Origin: Crenobacter oryzisoli
GTDB taxonomy: Bacteria > Pseudomonadota > Gammaproteobacteria > Burkholderiales > Chromobacteriaceae
DNA: 64,000 nt
Reading direction: 5' to 3'
Assembly (NCBI RefSeq): GCF_030385785.1
Contig: NZ_JAUEDK010000023.1
Location: forward strand, 1 to 64,000
The notes below the pieces were generated by a model that saw only the letters and a list, made by a program, of their open reading frames with translations, did not search any database and was not told the origin of the DNA. Made by a program: the position numbers and the translations under genes. Shown here one piece after another: positions 1 through 18,940 of this stretch. How positions within the stretch are numbered: the first letter of the stretch is position 1; the number at the start of each line of letters is the position of its first letter.

Positions 1-1182
1 GAAAAGTTCGAGCGGACAAAACCGCACGTAAACGTTGGCACCATCGGTCACGTGGACCATGGTAAGACCACTCTGACTGCAGCGATCACCACCATTCTGT
101 CGAAGAAGTTCGGTGGCGAAGCCAAGGGCTACGACCAGATCGACAGCGCGCCGGAAGAAAAGGCTCGTGGTATTACTATTAATACCGCGCACGTTGAATA
201 CGAAACCGAAAGCCGTCACTACGCACACGTAGACTGCCCGGGCCACGCCGACTATGTGAAGAACATGATCACTGGCGCTGCGCAGATGGACGGCGCGATC
301 CTGGTGTGCTCGGCCGCTGACGGTCCGATGCCGCAGACCCGCGAACACATCCTGCTGTCCCGTCAGGTAGGCGTTCCGTACATCATCGTCTTCCTGAACA
401 AGGCTGACCTGGTGGACGACGCTGAACTGCTGGAACTGGTGGAAATGGAAGTGCGCGACCTGCTGTCGTCGTACGACTTCCCGGGCGACGACACCCCGAT
501 CATCGTGGGTTCTGCTCGTCTGGCGCTGGAAGGCGACCAGTCCGAATACGGCGAGCCGGCGATCTTCCGCCTGGCCGACGCTCTGGACAGCTACATCCCG
601 ACCCCGGAGCGTGCTGTTGACAAGCCGTTCCTGCTGCCGATCGAAGACGTGTTCTCGATCTCGGGTCGCGGCACCGTAGTAACCGGTCGCGTAGAGCGCG
701 GTATCGTCAAGGTCGGTGAAGAGCTGGAAATCGTGGGCCTGAAGGCTACCGCCAAGACCACCTGCACCGGCGTGGAAATGTTCCGCAAGCTGCTGGACCA
801 GGGTCAGGCCGGCGACAACGTGGGCGTGCTGCTGCGCGGCACCAAGCGTGAAGATGTAGAGCGTGGTCAGGTTCTGGCCAAGCCGGGCAGCATCACCCCG
901 CACACCAAGTTCGAAGCTTCGGTGTACGTGCTGAGCAAAGAAGAGGGTGGTCGTCATACCCCGTTCTTCGCGAACTACCGCCCGCAGTTCTACTTCCGTA
1001 CCACCGACGTGACCGGTGCCATCTCCCTGAAAGAGGGTGTGGAAATGGTTATGCCGGGTGACAACGTGGAGTTCTCGGTTGAACTGATCGCTCCGATCGC
1101 CATGGAAGAAGGTCTGCGCTTCGCTATCCGCGAAGGTGGCCGTACCGTCGGCGCCGGCGTGGTTGCTAAGATCATCGCTTAA
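1..1182 (+). CDS. tuf: Elongation factor Tu, copy 1 (5' end missing)
   Basis: EF-Tu is the GTPase that delivers aminoacyl-tRNA to the ribosomal A site. The window opens at codon 4; by comparison with the second copy only the first three residues (M-A-K) are missing. The G1 motif GHVDHGKT, the G3 region DCPGHADY and the G4 motif NKAD are all present, followed by beta-barrel domains 2 and 3. The encoded protein is identical to the copy at 16631-17821, with only a handful of silent differences near the 3' end. tRNA-Trp follows 19 nt downstream, so the two are probably co-transcribed. Confidence 0.98.
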   Translation, partial: EKFERTKPHVNVGTIGHVDHGKTTLTAAITTILSKKFGGEAKGYDQIDSAPEEKARGITINTAHVEYETESRHYAHVDCPGHADYVKNMITGAAQMDGAILVCSAADGPMPQTREHILLSRQVGVPYIIVFLNKADLVDDAELLELVEMEVRDLLSSYDFPGDDTPIIVGSARLALEGDQSEYGEPAIFRLADALDSYIPTPERAVDKPFLLPIEDVFSISGRGTVVTGRVERGIVKVGEELEIVGLKATAKTTCTGVEMFRKLLDQGQAGDNVGVLLRGTKREDVERGQVLAKPGSITPHTKFEASVYVLSKEEGGRHTPFFANYRPQFYFRTTDVTGAISLKEGVEMVMPGDNVEFSVELIAPIAMEEGLRFAIREGGRTVGAGVVAKIIA

Positions 1183-1201
1183 TTGTTGATCTAAAGGTTT
1201 T

Positions 1202-1277
1202 AGGCCAGTAGCTCAATTGGTAGAGTATCGGTCTCCAAAACCGAGGGTTGGGGGTTCGAGACCCTCCTGGCCTGCCA
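1202..1277 (+). tRNA. trnW: tRNA-Trp (CCA)
   Basis: A 76-nt cloverleaf with encoded CCA end. The acceptor stem AGGCCAG pairs with CTGGCCT, the T arm carries GGTTCGAGACC, and the anticodon loop reads CTCCAAA with anticodon CCA. It sits between tuf and secE, an arrangement in which EF-Tu and a tRNA share a transcript. A strong hairpin with a T tract follows within 5 nt. Confidence 0.97.
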
Positions 1278-1281
1278 AATA

Positions 1282-1316
1282 AGACTAACCGGCGAATTTT
1301 CGCCGGTTGGTCTTTT
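1282..1316 (+). terminator. Rho-independent terminator after tRNA-Trp
   Basis: A 15-bp stem (AGACTAACCGGCGAA with TTCGCCGGTTGGTCT, one G-U wobble) with a 2-nt nominal loop is followed by TTTT. It should end the tuf-tRNA-Trp transcript. It lies only about 30 nt before secE, leaving little room for a separate secE promoter, so partial read-through is likely. Confidence 0.85.
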
Positions 1317-1345
1317 GTCGCATACGCGCAAGAGATATTCCCCTC

Positions 1346-1699
1346 ATGGAAATGCAAGACAAAATCAAACTGGTGCTGGCGGGCCTCTTGGTCGTTGCTG
1401 GTATTGCTGGTTTCTATCTGATTCCTGAGACGCAGGGCATTCTGCGTGTGCTGGCCTTCGTGGCCGGTCTGGTTGCTGCCGCCGGGGTGATTTGGGTGTC
1501 GCAGCCGGGCAAGGCGTTTGCCGGTTACGCGCAGGAATCGGTGGGCGAAGCTCGCAAGGTAGTGTGGCCCTCCCGCAAGGAGGCGATGCAGATGACCGGG
1601 CTGGTCTTCCTGTTCGTGCTGGTGCTGTCGCTGTTCATGTGGTCGGTCGATTCGACCTTGTCCTGGGTGTTCTATGACTTGCTGCTGGGTCGGGGTTAA
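1346..1699 (+). CDS. secE: Preprotein translocase subunit SecE
   Basis: SecE is the small membrane subunit that clamps SecY in the SecYEG protein-conducting channel. The 117-residue product has three predicted membrane helices (about residues 8-25, 31-50 and 85-113) and the conserved cytoplasmic amphipathic segment with VVWPSRKEA before the last helix, the family signature. I start it at the ATG at 1346 because the longer reading frame runs back into the terminator. nusG follows after 3 nt, the usual secE-nusG pair. Confidence 0.96.
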   Translation: MEMQDKIKLVLAGLLVVAGIAGFYLIPETQGILRVLAFVAGLVAAAGVIWVSQPGKAFAGYAQESVGEARKVVWPSRKEAMQMTGLVFLFVLVLSLFMWSVDSTLSWVFYDLLLGRG

Positions 1700-1702
1700 C
1701 TG

Positions 1703-2236
1703 ATGGCTAAACGTTGGTATGTTGTGCACGCCTATTCGGGTTTCGAAAAGAGCGTGCAGAAGGCGCTTCGCGAGCGTATCGACCGCGAAGAGAAGCAGGA
1801 CCTGTTTGGTCAGATCCTAGTGCCGGTAGAAGAGGTGGTCGACGTCAAGAATGGTCGTCGCTCAATCACCGAGCGCAAGTTCTTCCCGGGTTATGTGTTG
1901 GTCGAGATGGAAATGACCGACGACACTTGGCACTTGGTGAAGAGCACGCCGAAAGTGACCGGCTTCGTTGGTGGTACCGCCAACCGTCCGGCGCCGATTT
2001 CCGCGAAGGAAGTCGAGGCGATCATGCAGCAGATGCAGGAAGGCGTCGAAAAGCCGAAGCCGAAGGTGTTGTTCGAGGTGGGTGAGCGCGTGCGCGTCAC
2101 CGAGGGTCCGTTCACCGACTTCAATGGTTCGGTCGACGAGGTCAACTACGAGCGCAACAAGCTGCGCGTGTCGGTGCAGATCTTCGGTCGCGACACCCCG
2201 GTCGAGCTGGAATTCAGTCAGGTCGAAAAGCTGTAA
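1703..2236 (+). CDS. nusG: Transcription termination/antitermination protein NusG
   Basis: NusG binds the RNA polymerase clamp, suppresses pausing and links polymerase to Rho or to ribosomal protein S10. The 177-residue protein has the N-terminal NGN domain ([11 protein letters not shown] at the start, [10 protein letters not shown] near residue 60) and a C-terminal KOW domain ([15 protein letters not shown], about residues 128-142). Length matches the family (E. coli 181). It is coupled to secE three bases upstream. An independent promoter follows before rplK. Confidence 0.98.
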   Translation: MAKRWYVVHAYSGFEKSVQKALRERIDREEKQDLFGQILVPVEEVVDVKNGRRSITERKFFPGYVLVEMEMTDDTWHLVKSTPKVTGFVGGTANRPAPISAKEVEAIMQQMQEGVEKPKPKVLFEVGERVRVTEGPFTDFNGSVDEVNYERNKLRVSVQIFGRDTPVELEFSQVEKL

Positions 2237-2245
2237 GCGATTGCT

Positions 2246-2273
2246 TTGTGATTTCAATGGAAGCGTGTATACT
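2246..2273 (+). promoter_or_regulatory. Candidate sigma-70 promoter for rplK-rplA
   Basis: TTGTGA (2246-2251), a 16-bp spacer and TATACT (2268-2273) lie in the nusG-rplK gap, giving a start site about 55 nt before rplK. The spacing and the -10 box fit sigma-70 well. A good ribosome-binding site (TAGGAG) follows just before the GTG start of rplK. Confidence 0.65.
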
Positions 2274-2336
2274 TACGCGCTTTCGTCGGGAAGCGGGTGC
2301 TGTTGCCCGCGTTAAACCCATCTTAGGAGCCTCATT

Positions 2337-2768
2337 GTGGCAAAGAAAATTGTCGGCTACGTAAAGCTGCAAGTGCCCGCTGGTAAAGCCAACCCGTCGC
2401 CACCGATCGGTCCGGCGCTGGGTCAGCGTGGCCTGAACATCATGGAATTCTGCAAGGCGTTCAACGCCGCGACCCAAGGCATGGAGCCGGGTCTGCCGAT
2501 TCCGGTGGTTATCACCGCCTACGCGGACAAGTCCTTCACCTTCGTGATGAAGACCCCGCCGGCCACCATTCTGCTGAAGAAGGCCGCTGGTATCCAGAAG
2601 GGTAGCCCGAAGCCGCATACCGACAAGGTTGGTAAGGTGACCCGCGCTCAGCTGGAAGAGATTGCCAAGACCAAGCAGCCGGATCTGACCGCTGCTAACC
2701 TGGATGCCGCTGTGCGCATCATCGCTGGTTCGGCCCGCTCGATGGGTCTGGAAGTGGAGGGTCTGTAA
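2337..2768 (+). CDS. rplK: 50S ribosomal protein L11
   Basis: L11 binds the GTPase-associated region of 23S rRNA, helps recruit translation factors and is needed for RelA activation. The 143-residue protein begins [20 protein letters not shown], with the proline-rich N-terminal domain ([11 protein letters not shown]) and the C-terminal RNA-binding domain ending in [10 protein letters not shown]. It uses a GTG start at 2337 behind TAGGAG. rplA begins 1 nt after the stop. Confidence 0.98.
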   Translation: MAKKIVGYVKLQVPAGKANPSPPIGPALGQRGLNIMEFCKAFNAATQGMEPGLPIPVVITAYADKSFTFVMKTPPATILLKKAAGIQKGSPKPHTDKVGKVTRAQLEEIAKTKQPDLTAANLDAAVRIIAGSARSMGLEVEGL

Positions 2769-2769
2769 G

Positions 2770-3465
2770 ATGGCTAAGCTGTCCAAACGTCTGCAGGCGC
2801 TGAAATCCAGCGTTGATCGCAACAAACTGTACCCGGTTGAAGAAGCCCTCGCGCTGGTGAAGGGCGCCGCTACCGCCAAGTTCGACGAGTCGATCGACAT
2901 CGCCGTGAACCTGGGCGTGGATCCGCGTAAATCCGACCAGGTTGTGCGTGGTTCGGTTGTGCTGCCGCGTGGTACCGGTAAGTCGGTGCGCGTTGCCGTG
3001 TTCGCCCAAGGCGCGAACGCCGAAGCCGCCAAGGCTGCTGGTGCTGAAGTGGTTGGTTTCGAAGACCTGGCCGAGCAAGTTAAAGCCGGCAATCTGGACT
3101 TCGACGTTGTGATCGCTTCGCCGGACGCAATGCGTATCGTCGGCCAGCTGGGTCAGATCCTCGGCCCGCGTGGTCTGATGCCGAACCCGAAGGTTGGCAC
3201 CGTGACCCCGAACGTCGCCGAAGCCGTGAAGAACGCTAAGGCAGGTCAAGTTCAATACCGTACCGACAAGGCCGGTATCGTTCACGCCACCATCGGCCGC
3301 GCTTCGTTCGAGGCCGATGCCTTGCGCGAGAATCTGACCGCTCTGGTTGATGCCCTGGTGAAGGCCAAGCCGGCCGCCGCCAAGGGCCAGTACCTGCGCA
3401 AAGTCGCCGTGTCCAGCACCATGGGCGTGGGCGTTCGCGTAGATACCGCTACCGTTACTGCCTAA
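2770..3465 (+). CDS. rplA: 50S ribosomal protein L1
   Basis: L1 forms the mobile L1 stalk that guides deacylated tRNA out of the E site; in E. coli it also represses its own L11-L1 mRNA. The product is 231 residues (E. coli 234) starting [11 protein letters not shown], and contains the signature [16 protein letters not shown] at about residues 131-146. I start at the ATG at 2770, just after the rplK stop, rather than further upstream inside rplK. The next gene is separated by a 347-nt gap holding the L10 leader and a tRNA. Confidence 0.98.
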   Translation: MAKLSKRLQALKSSVDRNKLYPVEEALALVKGAATAKFDESIDIAVNLGVDPRKSDQVVRGSVVLPRGTGKSVRVAVFAQGANAEAAKAAGAEVVGFEDLAEQVKAGNLDFDVVIASPDAMRIVGQLGQILGPRGLMPNPKVGTVTPNVAEAVKNAKAGQVQYRTDKAGIVHATIGRASFEADALRENLTALVDALVKAKPAAAKGQYLRKVAVSSTMGVGVRVDTATVTA

Positions 3466-3504
3466 GTAATGGTAATAGGCGGGCCGCCCGGCTCGCCAAG
3501 GCTT

Positions 3505-3612
3505 TGGGCTGGAGGCAGGCGTGCCTGCCTCCAGATTGTCAAAGACCGTAGGAGCCTTCCGGCTTAATCGCTGCTCGCAGCATCCTACGCAGATGGTGAA
3601 CCCGAACAGCAG
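3505..3612 (+). promoter_or_regulatory. L10 leader (ribosomal protein autoregulatory element)
   Basis: The sequence matches the layout of the L10 (rplJ) leader: an 11-bp hairpin CTGGAGGCAGG/CCTGCCTCCAG (3509-3534), then the conserved strand AAGACCGTAGGAG, an internal loop with CTTAATC, and the closing strand CCTACGCAGATGGTGAACCC. In E. coli the L10-L7/L12 complex binds this fold and represses rplJL translation. Here a tRNA-Thr gene lies between the leader and rplJ, an unusual layout discussed in the findings. Confidence 0.85.
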
Positions 3613-3638
3613 GCTTTATATCTGTTGTCGTAATCAGA

Positions 3639-3713
<75 letters not shown>

Positions 3714-3812
3714 GTTACGATGACGGAAATCCGTAATGTCTCCTGAAACTGGTCGCCGCTGCACTGAAGGGGAATGGCGCAAGCTGTTCCGTTCATGACT
3801 AGGAGGTAGACC

Positions 3813-4310
3813 TTGAGTCTCAATATCGAAGCCAAGAAGGTGGTAGTGGCTGAAGTGGCGGCAGAAGTTGCCAACGCTCAGACCATCGTTATCGCCGAAT
3901 ACCGCGGCGTCGGAGTGGGCAGCATGACCCAGCTGCGTGCGAAAGCGCGTGAGCAGGGCGTGTACCTGCGTGTTCTGAAGAACACGCTGGCTCGCCGCGC
4001 AGTGGAAGGCACCCCGTTTGCTGGTCTGGCCGAACATATGGTCGGTCCGCTGGTCTACGGTGTTTCCGCTGACCCGGTGGCAGCTGCCAAAGTTCTGCAT
4101 CAATTCTCCAAGCAGGACGACAAATTTGTCGTCAAGGCCGGTTCCTACGATGGCAAGGTGCTGAACGTCGCTCAGGTTGCTGAGCTTGCGTCCATCCCGG
4201 GTCGCGAAGAGCTGCTGTCCAAGCTGCTGTACGTTATGCAGGCTCCGGTTGCTGGTCTGGCTCGCGCTCTGGCCGCTGTGGCAGAGCAGAAGCAGGCCGA
4301 AGCCGCTTAA
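3813..4310 (+). CDS. rplJ: 50S ribosomal protein L10
   Basis: L10 anchors the L7/L12 dimers to the 23S rRNA stalk base. The protein is 165 residues, the same as E. coli, starts [15 protein letters not shown] and ends with the L7/L12-binding alpha-helix. Translation starts at a TTG (3813) behind a full AGGAGGT Shine-Dalgarno 5 nt upstream; the weak start codon fits tight translational control. rplL follows after 42 nt. Confidence 0.97.
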   Translation: MSLNIEAKKVVVAEVAAEVANAQTIVIAEYRGVGVGSMTQLRAKAREQGVYLRVLKNTLARRAVEGTPFAGLAEHMVGPLVYGVSADPVAAAKVLHQFSKQDDKFVVKAGSYDGKVLNVAQVAELASIPGREELLSKLLYVMQAPVAGLARALAAVAEQKQAEAA

Positions 4311-4352
4311 TCCGATTTGCTTTAAACGAATACCGATTCAGGAGTTTTACAA

Positions 4353-4724
4353 ATGGCTATTACTAAAGACGACATCCTCGAAGCCGTTGCCGCTATGCCG
4401 GTTATGGAACTGAACGAGCTGGTTAAGGCGTTCGAAGAGAAGTTCGGCGTATCCGCTGCTGCCGTTGCCGTTGCCGGCCCGGCTGCTGGTGGCGCTGCCG
4501 CTGCTGAAGAAAAGACCGAGTTCGACGTGGTTCTGACCGCTGCTGGCGATCAGAAAGTGAACGTGATCAAGGTTGTTCGTGCTCTGACCGGTCTGGGCCT
4601 GAAAGAAGCCAAAGACCTGGTAGACGGCGCTCCGAAGACCCTGAAGGAAGCCGTGTCGAAGGCCGAAGCCGACGATATCGTGAAACAGCTGATCGAAGCT
4701 GGCGCGAAAGCAGAAGTGAAGTAA
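4353..4724 (+). CDS. rplL: 50S ribosomal protein L7/L12
   Basis: L7/L12 forms the flexible stalk dimers that recruit EF-G, EF-Tu and IF2. The 123-residue product has an N-terminal dimerisation domain, an Ala/Gly-rich hinge (about residues 36-53) and the globular C-terminal domain with [18 protein letters not shown]. Made in several copies per ribosome, it is followed by a hairpin that probably trims read-through into rpoB. Confidence 0.98.
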   Translation: MAITKDDILEAVAAMPVMELNELVKAFEEKFGVSAAAVAVAGPAAGGAAAAEEKTEFDVVLTAAGDQKVNVIKVVRALTGLGLKEAKDLVDGAPKTLKEAVSKAEADDIVKQLIEAGAKAEVK

Positions 4725-4749
4725 GCTTCCTATACAGGAAGAGCGTTAG

Positions 4750-4778
4750 GGCTGGCGGAGTAATCCGCCAGCCTTGTT
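4750..4778 (+). terminator. Attenuator-like hairpin between rplL and rpoB
   Basis: GGCTGGCGGA pairs perfectly with TCCGCCAGCC around a GTAA loop, followed by TTGTTG. The T tract is weak, so partial termination is expected. E. coli has a partial terminator at the same place, which lowers rpoBC relative to rplJL. Confidence 0.7.
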
Positions 4779-4875
4779 GCGCTTGTTAGCGTCAAGCTGA
4801 CAAACGTCAGCATTACAATTGCGCATGACTGCTGACCTTTGGTTGCTTGCGCCACCCCACCTCGATGGAGACTCT

Positions 4876-9051
<4,176 letters not shown>

Positions 9052-9058
9052 TCACTGC

Positions 9059-9114
9059 GTGAGGTGTGGAGTGCGAAGGTTGGCCAGTGGCCGGCCTTCG
9101 CGCCTGATCCTCAC
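9059..9114 (+). promoter_or_regulatory. Long hairpin between rpoB and rpoC
   Basis: GCGAAGGTTGGCC (9073-9085) pairs with GGCCGGCCTTCGC (9089-9101) as 13 pairs with two G-U wobbles and a 3-nt nominal loop; outer GTGAGG (9059-9064) pairs with CCTCAC (9109-9114). There is no T tract, so a terminator is unlikely. It could be an RNA processing or stability element. The rpoC ribosome-binding site GGGAG lies just outside it. Confidence 0.55.
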
Positions 9115-9131
9115 CCCGCACGGGAGTAAAA

Positions 9132-13319
<4,188 letters not shown>

Positions 13320-13330
13320 GCCTCGCGAAC

Positions 13331-13399
13331 AGCCCGGTTCGCCGGGCTTGCAAAAAACGCTGCCAATTCAACGATTAACGCTGAAGGGGCAGCGTTTTT
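13331..13399 (+). terminator. Terminator region after rpoC
   Basis: Two hairpins in tandem: AGCCCGG-TTCG-CCGGGCT (13331-13348) without a clear T tract, then AAAAACGCTGCC (13353-13364) pairing with GGCAGCGTTTTT (13388-13399). The second ends in a T run and is a good factor-independent terminator, separating rpoBC from the rpsL promoter that follows at once. Confidence 0.8.
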
Positions 13400-13403
13400 C
13401 TCA

Positions 13404-13433
13404 TTGACGCTGCTTGACTGATTAAAATATAAT
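13404..13433 (+). promoter_or_regulatory. Strong sigma-70 promoter for rpsL (str operon)
   Basis: TTGACG (13404-13409), an 18-bp spacer and a perfect TATAAT (13428-13433) lie directly after the rpoC terminator and about 55 bp before rpsL. A second -35-like TTGACT (13414-13419) is too close to the -10. This is the best consensus promoter in the ribosomal block. Confidence 0.85.
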
Positions 13434-13487
13434 CCGCTGCTTGGCGGTATGGTGCCGCCAGTTTTACCTCAATTAGGAACTGAAGTA

Positions 13488-13859
13488 ATGCCAACCATTA
13501 ACCAACTCGTGCGCAAGGGCCGCGTCGCCATCAAGGCGAAGAGCAAGGTCCCGGCACTGGAATCCTGCCCGCAGAAGCGCGGCGTGTGCACCCGTGTGTA
13601 CACCACCACCCCGAAGAAGCCGAACTCGGCTCTGCGTAAGGTGTGCAAAGTGCGTCTGACCAACGGTTTCGAAGTGATTTCGTACATCGGCGGTGAAGGC
13701 CACAACCTGCAGGAACACTCGGTAGTGCTGATCCGCGGCGGTCGTGTAAAAGACTTGCCGGGTGTGCGTTACCACACCGTCCGCGGTTCGCTGGATACCG
13801 CTGGCGTGAAAGATCGTAAGCAGGCCCGTTCGAAGTACGGCGCCAAGCGTCCGAAGTAA
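13488..13859 (+). CDS. rpsL: 30S ribosomal protein S12
   Basis: S12 sits at the decoding centre and affects accuracy; it is the classic streptomycin-resistance target. The 123-residue protein contains [13 protein letters not shown] and [12 protein letters not shown] with the wild-type lysines, consistent with sensitivity. I start at the ATG at 13488 ([11 protein letters not shown]) behind TAGGAAC; an upstream in-frame ATG would add a non-conserved 13-residue tail that covers the promoter region. Confidence 0.98.
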   Translation: MPTINQLVRKGRVAIKAKSKVPALESCPQKRGVCTRVYTTTPKKPNSALRKVCKVRLTNGFEVISYIGGEGHNLQEHSVVLIRGGRVKDLPGVRYHTVRGSLDTAGVKDRKQARSKYGAKRPK

Positions 13860-13959
13860 GCTTCGGCATCTGTCGGCAGCCCGTGGCTGTCGAGTAAGTG
13901 ACCGCTTGATTGGGTGGTCATGAGCCCATTGCTCAACTGAATAAATTTAAGGAATTACC

Positions 13960-14430
13960 ATGCCGAGACGCAGAGAAGTCCCGAAGCGCGATGTATTGCC
14001 GGATCCGAAGTTCGGTAGCCAAGACCTGTCGAAGTTCATGAACGTTGTCATGATCGACGGCAAGAAGTCGGTAGCCGAACGCATCATCTACGGCGCGCTG
14101 GACCAGATCGCCAAGAAAACTGGCAAGGACGCCATCGAAGTGTTCAACACTGCGATCGCGAACGCCAAGCCGGTTGTCGAAGTAAAGAGCCGCCGTGTCG
14201 GTGGCGCCAACTATCAAGTTCCTGTTGAGGTCCGCCCGTCGCGTCGCCTGGCTCTGGCAATGCGTTGGCTGCGTGACGCTGCGCGCAAGCGCGGCGAGAA
14301 GTCCATGGACCTGCGTCTCGCCGGTGAGCTGCTCGATGCCTCCGAGGGTCGTGGCGGTGCTATGAAGAAGCGTGAAGAAGTTCACCGCATGGCTGAAGCC
14401 AACAAGGCGTTCTCGCACTTCCGCTTCTAA
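13960..14430 (+). CDS. rpsG: 30S ribosomal protein S7
   Basis: S7 nucleates assembly of the 30S head and lines the exit-site tRNA path; in E. coli it represses the str operon. The 156-residue protein begins [20 protein letters not shown] and keeps the helical core with [13 protein letters not shown]. The 100-nt gap from rpsL ends with AAGGA before the ATG. fusA follows after 27 nt. Confidence 0.98.
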   Translation: MPRRREVPKRDVLPDPKFGSQDLSKFMNVVMIDGKKSVAERIIYGALDQIAKKTGKDAIEVFNTAIANAKPVVEVKSRRVGGANYQVPVEVRPSRRLALAMRWLRDAARKRGEKSMDLRLAGELLDASEGRGGAMKKREEVHRMAEANKAFSHFRF

Positions 14431-14457
14431 TTTTCTCTTAAAGATAAGGCAACCGCT

Positions 14458-16554
<2,097 letters not shown>

Positions 16555-16565
16555 TCTGCGCGCTG

Positions 16566-16594
16566 AGGTTGGCCGAACCGGTTTCGGCCGACCT
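16566..16594 (+). repeat. Inverted pair of the TTGGCCGAA motif between fusA and tuf
   Basis: AGGTTGGCCGAA (16566-16577) and TTCGGCCGACCT (16583-16594) form a 12-bp stem with one G-U wobble around a 5-nt loop. The left arm is an exact copy of the 9-mer that recurs through the window. No T run follows, so it is at most a weak attenuator of fusA into tuf. Confidence 0.6.
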
Positions 16595-16630
16595 GGCTCT
16601 GTTGTTCTTTAAATCAAGGATTTTTGCAAA

Positions 16631-17821
16631 ATGGCAAAAGAAAAGTTCGAGCGGACAAAACCGCACGTAAACGTTGGCACCATCGGTCACGTGGACCATG
16701 GTAAGACCACTCTGACTGCAGCGATCACCACCATTCTGTCGAAGAAGTTCGGTGGCGAAGCCAAGGGCTACGACCAGATCGACAGCGCGCCGGAAGAAAA
16801 GGCTCGTGGTATTACTATTAATACCGCGCACGTTGAATACGAAACCGAAAGCCGTCACTACGCACACGTAGACTGCCCGGGCCACGCCGACTATGTGAAG
16901 AACATGATCACTGGCGCTGCGCAGATGGACGGCGCGATCCTGGTGTGCTCGGCCGCTGACGGTCCGATGCCGCAGACCCGCGAACACATCCTGCTGTCCC
17001 GTCAGGTAGGCGTTCCGTACATCATCGTCTTCCTGAACAAGGCTGACCTGGTGGACGACGCTGAACTGCTGGAACTGGTGGAAATGGAAGTGCGCGACCT
17101 GCTGTCGTCGTACGACTTCCCGGGCGACGACACCCCGATCATCGTGGGTTCTGCTCGTCTGGCGCTGGAAGGCGACCAGTCCGAATACGGCGAGCCGGCG
17201 ATCTTCCGCCTGGCCGACGCTCTGGACAGCTACATCCCGACCCCGGAGCGTGCTGTTGACAAGCCGTTCCTGCTGCCGATCGAAGACGTGTTCTCGATCT
17301 CGGGTCGCGGCACCGTAGTAACCGGTCGCGTAGAGCGCGGTATCGTCAAGGTCGGTGAAGAGCTGGAAATCGTGGGCCTGAAGGCTACCGCCAAGACCAC
17401 CTGCACCGGCGTGGAAATGTTCCGCAAGCTGCTGGACCAGGGTCAGGCCGGCGACAACGTGGGCGTGCTGCTGCGCGGCACCAAGCGTGAAGATGTAGAG
17501 CGTGGTCAGGTTCTGGCCAAGCCGGGCAGCATCACCCCGCACACCAAGTTCGAAGCTTCGGTGTACGTGCTGAGCAAAGAAGAGGGTGGTCGTCACACCC
17601 CGTTCTTCGCGAACTACCGTCCGCAGTTCTACTTCCGTACCACCGACGTGACCGGTGCCATCTCCCTGAAAGAGGGTGTGGAAATGGTTATGCCGGGTGA
17701 TAACGTAGAGTTCTCGGTTGAACTGATCGCTCCGATCGCCATGGAAGAAGGTCTGCGCTTCGCAATCCGCGAAGGTGGCCGTACCGTCGGCGCCGGCGTG
17801 GTTGCTAAGATCATCGCCTAA
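16631..17821 (+). CDS. tuf: Elongation factor Tu, copy 2
   Basis: Complete 396-residue EF-Tu starting [16 protein letters not shown]. The GTPase motifs are as in copy 1 and the protein sequences are identical where both are visible. Over the shared length the first about 950 bases show no nucleotide difference; all differences I see are silent and lie in the last 225 bases. rpsJ begins 17 nt after the stop behind GGAGA, so str and S10 genes are probably one transcript. Confidence 0.99.
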   Translation: MAKEKFERTKPHVNVGTIGHVDHGKTTLTAAITTILSKKFGGEAKGYDQIDSAPEEKARGITINTAHVEYETESRHYAHVDCPGHADYVKNMITGAAQMDGAILVCSAADGPMPQTREHILLSRQVGVPYIIVFLNKADLVDDAELLELVEMEVRDLLSSYDFPGDDTPIIVGSARLALEGDQSEYGEPAIFRLADALDSYIPTPERAVDKPFLLPIEDVFSISGRGTVVTGRVERGIVKVGEELEIVGLKATAKTTCTGVEMFRKLLDQGQAGDNVGVLLRGTKREDVERGQVLAKPGSITPHTKFEASVYVLSKEEGGRHTPFFANYRPQFYFRTTDVTGAISLKEGVEMVMPGDNVEFSVELIAPIAMEEGLRFAIREGGRTVGAGVVAKIIA

Positions 17822-17838
17822 TCAGATCGGAGAACGAT

Positions 17839-18150
17839 ATGCAAAGCCAGAAAATCCGCATCCGCCTGAAGGCGTTCGATTACAACCTGATCGATCGTTC
17901 CGCCCAGGAAATCGTTGAAACCGCCAAGCGCACCGGCGCCGTGGTCAAAGGTCCGGTTCCGCTGCCGACCAAGATCGAGCGTTTCAACGTCCTGCGTTCG
18001 CCGCACGTGAACAAGACCTCCCGCGACCAGCTGGAGATCCGCACTCACCTGCGTCTGATGGACATCGTTGACCCGACCGACAAAACCGTCGATGCTCTGA
18101 TGAAGCTCGACCTGCCGGCTGGCGTGGACGTGGAAATCAAGCTGCAATAA
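17839..18150 (+). CDS. rpsJ: 30S ribosomal protein S10 (NusE)
   Basis: S10 is a 30S head protein and, as NusE, part of antitermination complexes where it binds NusG. The 103-residue product ([19 protein letters not shown]) equals the E. coli length and holds the motif [20 protein letters not shown]. It follows tuf closely. The next gene is separated by 145 nt containing two hairpins. Confidence 0.98.
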   Translation: MQSQKIRIRLKAFDYNLIDRSAQEIVETAKRTGAVVKGPVPLPTKIERFNVLRSPHVNKTSRDQLEIRTHLRLMDIVDPTDKTVDALMKLDLPAGVDVEIKLQ

Positions 18151-18158
18151 TCACACGG

Positions 18159-18250
18159 TTCAAGCGCCGTTTGCGCTAAGTGCTTGCGGCGCTTGAATTT
18201 TCTGTGATACATTTGCGGACTTGCCATTTTGGCAAGTCCGCTTTTGTTTT
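18159..18250 (+). terminator. Double hairpin with terminator between rpsJ and rplC
   Basis: First stem: TTCAAGCGCCG (18159-18169) with CGGCGCTTGAA (18187-18197). Second stem: GCGGACTTGCCA (18215-18226) with TGGCAAGTCCGC (18230-18241), followed by TTTTGTTTT, a textbook factor-independent terminator. A weak promoter-like pair, TTGCGG (18184-18189) and ATACAT (18207-18212) at 17 bp, lies between them. The S10 cluster thus appears to be re-initiated or attenuated after its first gene. Confidence 0.75.
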
Positions 18251-18295
18251 AGATTGCTGGTCAATCGTAATCAGCACCTGCAAAAGGAAATAAAC

Positions 18296-18940
18296 ATGAC
18301 TTTAGGTCTTGTCGGTCGCAAAGTCGGCATGACCCGCATTTTTGCCGAAGACGGTGCATCCGTTCCGGTAACTGTGCTGGACATGTCCGCTAACCGCGTG
18401 ACGCAAATTAAGAATGCCGACGTAGACGGCTACACTGCCGTTCAGGTGACCTTCGGTTCCCGCAAGGCTAATCGTGTGACCAAGGCTGAAGCCGGTCATT
18501 TTGGCAAGGCTGGCACTGAAGCCGGTCGTGGCCTGCACGAATTCGCCCTGTCGGCCGAAACCCTGGCTAACTACAAGGCTGGCGACGCCATCACCGTCGA
18601 AATCTTCACCGTGGGTCAACTGGTCGATGTGACCGGCACCTCCAAGGGTAAGGGTTTCTCGGGTGTGATTAAGCGTCACAACTTCAGCTCCAACCGCGCA
18701 TCGCACGGTAACTCGCTGTCGCACAATACGCCGGGTTCTATCGGTCAAGCTCAAGATCCGGGCCGTGTATTCCCGGGTAAGCGCATGGCTGGTCAGTACG
18801 GCAACGTCAAGAGCACCGTTCAGTGCCTCGAGATCGTGCGCATCGATGCCGAGCGTCAGCTGCTTCTGGTCAAGGGCGCAGTCCCGGGTGCCAAGAACGG
18901 CGACGTAGTCGTTCGTCCTAGTGTGAAGGCGGGTGCGTGA
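18296..18940 (+). CDS. rplC: 50S ribosomal protein L3
   Basis: L3 is an early assembly protein whose central loop reaches the peptidyl transferase centre. The 214-residue product starts [16 protein letters not shown] and contains [13 protein letters not shown] and the [13 protein letters not shown] loop. I take the ATG at 18296 behind AAAGGA rather than the longer frame that runs through the terminator. Its TGA overlaps the rplD ATG (ATGA). Confidence 0.98.
   Translation: MTLGLVGRKVGMTRIFAEDGASVPVTVLDMSANRVTQIKNADVDGYTAVQVTFGSRKANRVTKAEAGHFGKAGTEAGRGLHEFALSAETLANYKAGDAITVEIFTVGQLVDVTGTSKGKGFSGVIKRHNFSSNRASHGNSLSHNTPGSIGQAQDPGRVFPGKRMAGQYGNVKSTVQCLEIVRIDAERQLLLVKGAVPGAKNGDVVVRPSVKAGA

Noticed and set aside
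13488-13859. Possible streptomycin-resistance substitution in rpsL
   Set aside because: The lysines in TTPKKPNS and GRVKDLPG are intact.
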